Part shown: in pieces, positions 56,657 to 64,000 of the stretch | How the letters are laid out: each line of letters begins with the position of its first letter | Numbering within the stretch: the first letter of the stretch is position 1 | Origin: Pachypanchax playfairii | Lineage: Eukaryota; Chordata; Actinopteri; Cyprinodontiformes; Aplocheilidae | Reading direction: 5' to 3' | Assembly: GCA_006937955.1 (NCBI GenBank) | Contig: SSNP01000125.1 | Coordinates: 1,418,880 to 1,482,879, forward strand | DNA: 64,000 nucleotides | Notes under the pieces: generated by a model | Told to the model about the DNA's origin: nothing | The model's database searches: none | The model's input: only the letters and a program-made list of their open reading frames with translations | Translations under genes and position numbers: made by a program

Positions 56657-57089
56657 AAGTACACTTAGAGACCTGTAGATGGCAGCACAGGCACATATTT
56701 GATATGTTTATGCTGAGAGGTTGTACCGGGAGGGAAGCCTGTTGTTTTCGTTACATCATGTCAGCTGCTTCAAATATCTATTCTTTGCAATTGTTGTTTC
56801 CATCTGCTGCACATTCCTTTGCTTCACAAAGATGATTGTGGCTTTGATCACTTTTTGCAGATATCAGTTAACCAGCAAGTAAGTGAACATTGATGTTTGT
56901 CCAATACATTGTAAAACATCACAACTTTTAAAAATGATTAAAATTTGTTTCACAGCCTCAATCATATCAAGGCTGCAATATTTCAATAACAATTGAAGAA
57001 GGGGAGGTGGAGTTTTAAGGTCTCAGGCCCTTGTCTTGTGGAACCAGCCCATAATCTTTATCTCTGAGGCAGACTTCCTGTCTGCTTTT

Positions 57090-59650
57090 ACAACAAAACA
57101 ACAACAAAACTTTATTTATAAAGCGCTTTTCAAACAAAGTTTATCAAAGTGCTTTACAGATTTAAAATGACCCCACAACCCCCCCTTTAAATACATACAC
57201 ACACTTAAAAGCTACAAAAACAGCGGGCTGAGCACAGATGAGCCAGGAAATGCCATCATGGGAGCCATCTGCATCGGTAGCAGCAGATCAGCAGCAGCTG
57301 CCAAGGTACCAACCTCGTGCACCCAGAGGAGGGAGGGCTGGTACCCCCACCTCCACCCAGGCACTACCTGGGGGGCACCCTGGCAGCCACAGCCGACCAC
57401 CGCCCCCGAGGGGGTCCCGGAGAGGAAACACTGGCAAAAAATAAGTTTAAATGTAAAATTTGTAAAATATAATGTGTATAAAGGGCAGACTCTGGCTATG
57501 TTCTTTAGATGATAAAAACCTATTTTGGTAATTTTTCTAATGTGGGGAATAAAAGTCAGCTCAGAGTCAAAAATCACGCCCAGGTTCTTCACTTGAAAAG
57601 ATGGATTAAAAGACAGTAATAAGTGTAATTTTGGTAAAAGTTTCTCTCTCTGAGCCTCAGGACCGATAATTAAAACCTCAGTTTTGTCCTGGTTGAGCTG
57701 GAGAAAGTTTTCTGCCATCCAGGATTTGATGTCTGAAATGCAGTTAAAAAGTACATCCATTGGTTGTATGTCATCAGGAGACATGGAGATGTACAACTGT
57801 GTATCATCAGCATAACTGTGAAAGTTAACTCCATGTCTTCTGATGACACTGCCAAGAGGGAGCATATACAGATTAAAGAGCACTGGGCCTAAAACTGAAC
57901 CCTGGGGCACACCACACGTGATCTTATGGACCTTAGAGGAACAGGTATCTAAACTTACCATAAAAGTCCTGTCTGTGAGATAGGAAGTAAACCATCTATG
58001 AACAGCACCAGAGAGGCCGATCTGTTTTAAACGAGTTAAAAGAATAGTGTGGTCTACTGTATCAAAGGCAGCGCTTAGATCCAGTAGAACCAACACTGTC
58101 GCCTTTTTAACATCATAGTTTAATCTAAAATCATTTAAAATCTTTAAAAGAGCCGTCTCTGTGCTGTGGTTTACCCTGAAACCAGACTGAAATTTCTCTA
58201 GGACATTGTGAGCATTAATAAAATCGTTAAGTTGAATAAAAACAAGTTTTTCTAAAACTCTACTTAAAAATGGTAAGTTAGAGACCGGTCGGTATTTGTT
58301 TAAATCATTAAAATCTAAATTGCTCTTTTTCAGCAGGGGCCTCACAACCGCCACTTTAAAGGTGGCAGGAAAAACCCCCGTCTGAAGGGAGCAATTCATA
58401 AAGTTTAAAATCTCATCTCTAAAAGAACCATAAAATTGTTTAAAAAAGCGGGTGGGAATTGGGTCCAAAGTACTTGTGGTGGGCCTCACTGAGGAGAAAA
58501 CTTTATCAAGGGTCCCAGCTTCTACCAAGACAAAACTGTCCAGTGTTTCCTCTGGTAAAGGCAGACACTCAGAATTGTCTAAAACCATGTTAGTTTGAGA
58601 GGATAAAATATTACATCTGATGGTGTCCACCTTTCCTCTGAAGTGGCCTGCAAAGTGTTTGAGGGGGTTTTCTGAAAAGTATTAGATGTCTGATTTAGAA
58701 TATTGTCAGTGGTGGAAAACAGAATTTTGGGGTTATTTTTATGTTCTGAGATGATTCTGGAAAAGTATGCATTTCTGGAATTTCTTAAAGCGTTATTGTA
58801 TAATTTGAGATGTTCTATGTATATCTGATGATTTATTGGAGTTTTATTTTTCCTCCATTTCCTTTCTGCCGCCCTGCAACTCCTCTTTAGTTTTTTAATA
58901 GCTTCATTTTTCCATGGTATTGTGTGTTTTGAACGTATATTTACATCTTTAAGTGGAGCCAGCAGGTCGAGAGCAGATTGAAGCCTACTGTTAAAATCAT
59001 TCACAATAAAATCACAGGGGGCAGGTGAAGGTGTAGGAGGAAACTTTTTAAAAACTTCAAGAAAACCTGCAGCCACTTCAGGGGTTAGATGACGCTTCCT
59101 GACAGTTCTCACAGAGGTTTCTAATTAGATAAAACTGGTGATTTTGAAAAACACACAGTAGTGGTCAGAGACAGCCAAGTCGACAACAGAGGACACACTG
59201 GAGGACAGGCCATACGTGATGACCAAGTCCAGAGTGTGTCCCCCGTTGTGAGTAGGCTGCATGACATGTTGGCTAAAATCCATATAATTCAAAATATTCA
59301 AAAAATCTGTTGATAAAGGATCCAAAAGGTTATCTATATGTAGATTAAAATCACCAGCTAAAATTATCCTTTCATAAGAGTTGTGTAAAATTGATAAAAA
59401 CTCTGAAAATTCAGGAATAAAAAGTGCATTCCTTTATGGAGGCCTATTAACTGTGACACATAAGAGCCCAAATTCTTTACTTTTTCTTTGCTTTTCCTTA
59501 AAGCTGCAATCCCCTTTTCAAGAGTTATGTATGACTTTTTGGAATTCCATAAAAGTGATAGTCTGACCCGGTTCTGTAATACTATATATAATTTAGTAAA
59601 AATGTTAGATTTTTTTCTTTTTTTTTTTCCTGTCCTGTAGGGGTGCATTT
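57090..59650 (-). mobile_element. L2-type LINE, decayed
   Basis: Minus strand. From the 5' side: endonuclease pieces (about 59,400-59,125, with NGGHTLDLVITYG and VSDHYCVFF), the linker (59,112-58,579), and a reverse transcriptase open from 58,630 to about 57,480. The tail, rich in CCCxCC blocks, ends near an AAAGTGCTTTACA motif at 57,150. The 5' half of the endonuclease has several stops. Confidence 0.85.
57212..58630 (-). pseudogene. L2 LINE reverse transcriptase (C-terminus lost)
   Basis: The frame holds DPIPTRFFKQF, NKYRPVSNLPFLSRVLEKLV, LLDLSAAFDTVDHTI (first catalytic Asp), GVPQGSVLGPVLFNLYM and HSYADDTQLYIS (the YADD pair). After HLKNIARV (about 57,500) it departs from the family and runs into 3' UTR sequence (GTPSGAVVGCGCQ...), so the normal 100-150 residue C-terminal part was deleted. 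The catalytic residues remain, but the protein is incomplete and the upstream endonuclease is broken. Confidence 0.85.
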
Positions 59651-60689
59651 AATTTTCACTGAGCACCACCCAGCATTAGCCAATAGTGTTCTACATCTGT
59701 ATACTGTACATACACCTGTCAGTCAACCAAGTGTCTGCACTCAAGTATCTGGAAGAACTACGGTTGGCCGGTGTTTATGAATTGTTTGCAATGCTGCAAA
59801 GACACGTTAAACCAAAACAATTAAAATGAATAAATGTTCAGTGTGTCACAGGAAACCTCCCACTGTGCTGTAGAAACAGTTCTCCATGCAGCAGGTCACA
59901 CTGATGAGATGCTGAGTGAAGACAAAACACTCAACTGTTTTTTTCTTTACAGACTTCTCTACGTCTGGGTTTAGCAAGTTTCCCTTCTGTTCAGTTTTGT
60001 TCTACCAGAAAACAAAAAGAAAACATTGTTACCTCCGCCAAGGAGGTATTGTTTTCATCAGGGTCTGTCTGTCTGTTAGCAGGATAATTCAAAAACTAAT
60101 GGATAGATTTTGATGAAAATTTTAGGAAAGGTCAGAAATGACCCAAGGAAGAATTGATTAGATTTTGGGGGTGATCCAGATCACTGTCTGGATCCAGGAA
60201 ATTTTTTTAAGGATACAGACATAGTACTTTCTACAATATGTCCACTTGGCAGAGGTCTGCGCTCCTAGTGCTTACTTTCGTTACCCATGTATCTCCTGGT
60301 GTGCTCTTCTTTATTTTTTCCAACAGATGTTTCTCTCCTCACTCCTGTAACCATCCAGGTAGGATCAGAGCTGCTTGTTTTAAAAGTAGTCACGGAAAAC
60401 AAAATACTGAGTTAGGCTAGCTACATCCAGCTAGCTTTGAGTGAAGCCTCACAGACAGCTTTCCTTTCTCATTTAACGGCTGTTTGATAGTGGATAATAT
60501 CACGGTACTTAACGTGGTTTGGGGCGCTTCAAAAATCGCCCTTCGTGTAGTTATTTTCTCGGCATTGATTGGCTACATTAAGTTCTTCCATTTGGAATTG
60601 CAGATCTGCTATTGGTTATTTCGAGCCCGCCTCCTGAGGGCAATTTCTCCAGCGCCCCAGAGCTGAACTAGGCACTGTGAGGATCTCTG
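59651..60689. repeat. Unassigned sequence with a common fish repeat
   Basis: Positions 60,030-60,260 contain ACCTCCGCCAAGGAGGT, GGGTCTGTCTGTCTGTTAG and GGGGGTGATCCAGATC, ending CTTGGCAGAGGTCTGCGCTC. This is a very common fish interspersed repeat whose ends are complementary (CCGCCAAGGAGG and CTTGGCAGAGG). The flanking parts hold no recognisable gene. Confidence 0.55.
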
Positions 60690-61445
60690 CTGCTGGTGGT
60701 GGTGTTTGGAACTAATTGTCTTGCAGGGCGTGGCAGCAGTGATCAGTGAAGACAGGTGTGGATCATTACCCAGCTCAGGAGAGCTGGGTACTTAAGCGGA
60801 GGAGGAACAAGAGACAGACGCCAGTTTGTTCCACTACATTTCGTGGTAACAGAGTGGCCAGTGATTTATGACCAGAGTGATTTCTGCAGTGTTTAACCTG
60901 CCCTCTCTTTCCCTGTGTTTAGCCCGCTGTCCTGGAGCTCCTCTCCCGACAGCAGAACCTCAGCGTGGATTGGCTTCACCCTGGAACGTACTAGAGCTCC
61001 GTTGCGGTGTCACGCGACCAGCTCTCTCCCTCTGGCTCCCTGTCTGTCTCTGGCTTCCTCTGGTCCACACCTTCCCGGTCAACGCGCTGCTGTCACCCCT
61101 GTCGCAGTCACGTCTGCGCACACAGCACCCGGACCAGGATCTCACACAACGAACACCGACAGTCTGGATCACCACCCCTGCGGCAGCATCCTCGGATCTC
61201 TCCTCAAACCTGGACGTCAAACATGAACCCGTGAGTTAAGCGAGCACGATCCCCACACGCCGCAGCTGGTATCTCCACCTGTCACTAACCTCTCTCTCTC
61301 TCATAACCCAGGATCGTTCCTGTCCTGCACCAGTCCCGTCCTGAGTTTCTTCGTGCACATTTATTATTCACCTGTGTATATATTGGAGCACGGTATCATA
61401 ATAAACACTGTTACACTGAACGCTGTTTCCTCGCTCTGTGTGTGT
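60690..61445 (+). repeat. Probable 5' LTR of Ty3/gypsy element
   Basis: The sequence lies directly upstream of gag and has an AATAAA at about 61,400 followed by a T/G-rich stretch, as at the R/U5 part of an LTR. The right-hand LTR is outside the window, so the boundaries cannot be set by comparison. Open frames in it (60,868-61,239) do not match any gene. The tRNA primer-binding site was not assigned. Confidence 0.45.
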
Positions 61446-61498
61446 TTGGAGTTTGGGTCACTTTGGGAGCTCGCAAACAACCCCACCTGGTTCGAACC

Positions 61499-62644
61499 AT
61501 GACAGAACAAACTGGCCAAGAGAGCTCCCAGACCCAGCTCCAGACCGCACTCACCCAGCAGGGGATACTGCTGGGTCGGCATGACGCCTTCATGCAGGAG
61601 ATAGCGAGGACTCAAGCTAACTTGTCAACGGAGCTCCACAGTTTAACACAGCAACTTACCAGTGTCATGTCTCGCCTTTCCCGCAGTCAGTCTCCTCCTC
61701 CTGCAGCAGCAGCAGCAGCAGCGGCGGCGCGTCCTGACCCACCTGAGGATACCGGCTACCAGCAGGTTGCCATTCCTGAGCCGGCACCCTTCGACGGAGA
61801 ACCGAAGAACTGCAGAGGGTTCCTCCGGCAGTGCCGGATCATCTTTAGCCGGGCTCCGCAAGCCTTCCGTTCCGACGCCAGCAAGACCTCCTTTATCATC
61901 GGCTGGCTTAGGGACAAGGCTCTCAGGTGGGCAGACGCTTACATTGACACTCATCCTCTCGAAACCTCTTCATATCCCCAGTTTCTCGAGGCATTCACCG
62001 CAACGTTCTCGGACGGAGGAACGAAGGAGGACGCTATGCGGGAGCTGCTCGCCCTTCGTCCCCGTCCACAACACATGGCTGACTTCGCCCTCGAGTTCCG
62101 GACCTTGGCTGCCCGCACTAGCTGGTCTGACGAGACCCTTTGGAGTGTGTTCCACAACGCCCTCCCGGAGAGTTTAAAAGAAGACATCGCTAGCCGGGAG
62201 GAACCAAGGACACTCGATGGGCTCATCAGTCTAACGACCCGGTTAGACCGACGGACTCGAGGGCACTTCCGGGTACGCCATACAACCAGTTCCGCTTCCT
62301 CCTCACCAGTGCACGTAAGTCCGGCATCTAACACAAGATGGCACTCTCCCCCCAGACGTGCACAAGCACCTGAACCCGTCCACGCTAGCAACACTAGATG
62401 GCACTCTTCCCCCAGACGTGCACAAGCACCTGAACCCATCCACGCTAGCAGACATATAGGGCCGGCACCTACCCCTAGATGGCAGCCACCCCACAGACGA
62501 CTCCCTTCTCCTGAACCCATGCAACTCGGGCAGGCTAAACTAAGCGCTAAGGAGCGCAGACGCCGCCGAGAAGCTGGGTCATGTACGTACTGCGGGTCGC
62601 CGCACCACGAAGTCTGTGCCTGCCCTGAGACGCCAAAAGATTAG
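61499..62644 (+). CDS. Ty3/gypsy retrotransposon gag
   Basis: The start at 61,499 (MTEQTGQESSQ) was preferred over the in-frame ATG at 61,442, which lies in probable LTR sequence. The 381-residue frame has an N-terminal helix-forming part, a Pro/Ala run (PPPAAAAAAAAA), the capsid-like core with IPEPAPFDGEPKNCRGFL and DALRWAD-type sequence, and a Pro/Arg-rich region with a tandem repeat (about 62,325-62,450, a unit of about 63 nt encoding SNTRWHSPPRRAQAPEP). It ends with a zinc knuckle CTYCGSPHHEVCAC (CX2CX4HX4C). The frame is intact. This is a domesticated-type genomic repeat, not a host gene. Confidence 0.85.
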   Translation: MTEQTGQESSQTQLQTALTQQGILLGRHDAFMQEIARTQANLSTELHSLTQQLTSVMSRLSRSQSPPPAAAAAAAAARPDPPEDTGYQQVAIPEPAPFDGEPKNCRGFLRQCRIIFSRAPQAFRSDASKTSFIIGWLRDKALRWADAYIDTHPLETSSYPQFLEAFTATFSDGGTKEDAMRELLALRPRPQHMADFALEFRTLAARTSWSDETLWSVFHNALPESLKEDIASREEPRTLDGLISLTTRLDRRTRGHFRVRHTTSSASSSPVHVSPASNTRWHSPPRRAQAPEPVHASNTRWHSSPRRAQAPEPIHASRHIGPAPTPRWQPPHRRLPSPEPMQLGQAKLSAKERRRRREAGSCTYCGSPHHEVCACPETPKD

Positions 62645-64000
62645 GCCCGTCAGTGAATGTAGGGGTCCTGACGGGCCCAGAAAAGCAAAAGCCCCGTATG
62701 ATGTTACCTGCCGCCATCCATAGACTACACAGTGAGCCTATTACCTGCACCGTGTAGACTCAGGATCCGAGCAGAACCTGATTAGCCCCAGGCTGGTCAA
62801 ACAGGGTAGGATCGCTACCAGGCCTCTGGTCAGACCCCTGAACGTCACTGCTCTGGACGGCAGCACAATGTCTCGGATCACACACAGCACGGAGCCCATT
62901 ACCCTCACTGTGTCAGGTAATCATACTGAGACCATCTCCTTTCTCGTTTTTCCCACCACAGAGGCTCCCCTGGTTCTTGGATTTCCGTAGCTGGCCCTAC
63001 ATAATCCCCAGTTCAACTGGAAGCAGCAGGCCATCGTCGCATGGAGCGAGCCGTGCCTGCGCAGCTGCTTAAGGTCAGCCACACCAGCCAGCACACCAGG
63101 TAAGGAGCCTCACATCACCCCACCAGACCTGTCCCGGGTACCCCCTTGCTACCACGACCTGGGACAGGTATTCAGTAAAGAACAGGCTGTCTCACTCCCA
63201 CCGCATCGCCCGTACGATTGTGCCATTGACCTCCTCCCTGGAGCCCCGCTGCCTTCAGGCCGCTTGTTTAGTCTTTCACGCCTGGAGCGGCTAGCCATGG
63301 AGGAGTACATCACGGAATCCCTTAAGAACGGACTGATACGGCCATCTTCATCACCAGTGGGCGCAGGGTTTTTCTTCGTTGAGAAGAAAGACAAGAGCCT
63401 GCGCCCCTGCATCGACTACAGGAGTCTCAATAACATAACGGTCAAAAACAAATACTCTCTCCCTCTCTTGTCTGCAGCCATCGAGCCCGCGCACCAGGCT
63501 AGGATCTTCACTAAACTCGACCTGCGCAACGCCTATCACCTGGTGCGCATCAGAGAGGGAGATGAGTGGAAGACCGCATTCAAGACCCCCATAGGCCATT
63601 ACGAGTACATGGTGATGCCTTTTGGATTGACCAACGCACCGGCAGTTTTCCAAAACCTCATTAATGATGTACTAAGAGACTTTTTGAATAAGTTTGTGTC
63701 AGTATATTTGGACGACATACTTATCTTCTCCCCCGACATGAAGACACATCAACGCCACGTACGTCAGGTTCTCCAGCGGTTGCTGGAGAACCGACTGTTT
63801 GTCAAGGCTGAGAAATGTGAGTTTCACGTAACCTCTGTGTCCTTCCTAGGCTTCATCCTCGAAGGTGGACACGTCCGGCCAGACCCAGCCAAAACCAAGG
63901 CGGTGGAGGAATGGCCGGTCCCTCAGTCTAGGAAGGAACTACAGAGGTTTCTGGGGTTTGCCAATTTCTATAGACGGTTCATCAAAGGTTTCAGCACTAT
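62645..64000 (+). pseudogene. Ty3/gypsy pol (protease and reverse transcriptase), broken, runs off window
   Basis: Pol is in the +1 frame relative to gag. It has the protease motif VDSGSEQNLIS (62,754), and, from about 63,190, a reverse transcriptase with GRLFSLSRLERLAMEEYI, FTKLDLRNAYHLVRI (first Asp) and VYLDDILIFS (the YLDD pair), then FLGFANFYRRFI at the window end. Stops in this frame are at 62,721 and 62,733 (before the protease) and 62,988, where TAG stands in place of the Trp expected in GFPWL. RNase H and integrase would lie beyond the window. Confidence 0.85.

Noticed and set aside
60868..61239. Overlapping frames of 75-123 codons
   Set aside because: They lie in the probable LTR; three frames are open at once because of composition, and none resembles a protein family.

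Overview
The window is a stretch of teleost (ray-finned fish, probably percomorph) nuclear DNA. It carries the 3' half of an immunoglobulin heavy-chain (IGH) locus and, downstream on the same strand, most of the 5' part of a nacc1 gene. The teleost call rests on three things: a Cmu-Cdelta arrangement with a mu1-compatible delta1 exon and a separate seven-domain delta gene, two-residue second transmembrane exons, and a repeat set typical of fish (Tc1, hAT, Harbinger, L2, Rex1-like, RTE, L1-Tx1 and Ty3/gypsy elements). All host genes seen are on the minus strand, so their order of transcription runs from high to low coordinates.

Layout, high to low. 60.7-64.0 kb: 5' part of a decayed Ty3/gypsy LTR retrotransposon (plus strand), cut by the window end. 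57.1-59.6 kb: L2-type LINE (minus). 55.9-56.7 kb: 5'-truncated L1-Tx1 LINE with a 14-bp target duplication. 53.46-54.71 kb: almost intact Tc1 transposon sitting in an older IS630-like transposase remnant. 49.2-51.8 kb: five D segments, each between two 12-spacer recombination signals. 39-49 kb: a D-to-J interval filled with LINE fragments and three copies of a TTAA-flanked MITE. 36.2-38.8 kb: eight JH segments, each with a 23-spacer signal and a splice donor. 32.3-35.8 kb: IgM exons mu1-mu4 and TM1, with the two-codon TM2 at 30.55 kb. 29.7-30.5 kb: mu-delta spacer with an octamer and E-box cluster that fits the teleost Emu3' enhancer. 26.5-29.7 kb: IgD exons delta1-delta7, TM1 and TM2. 24.5-26.4 kb: Rex1-like LINE directly behind IgD.

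19.5-21 kb is a CpG-rich promoter region for nacc1. Its coding exons follow at 16.2, 8.1, 7.5, 7.0 and 1.1 kb; the BEN-domain exons lie beyond the left end. The nacc1 introns hold many DNA transposons, including a 2.05-kb hAT element carrying a nested Harbinger element, and a 512-bp palindrome nested in a 1.09-kb inverted-repeat element.

How the parts work together: the 12/23 rule lets D join to any of the eight J segments, and an upstream V (none in the window) joins to D. Every J ends in phase 1 and splices to mu1. Mu3 can splice either to mu4 (secreted) or to mu TM1 (membrane); mu1 can splice to delta1 to give the mu-delta chimera known in teleosts. All these junctions are phase-compatible. 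No IgT/IgZ constant exons, V segments, switch region, tRNA, rRNA or CRISPR array were seen.
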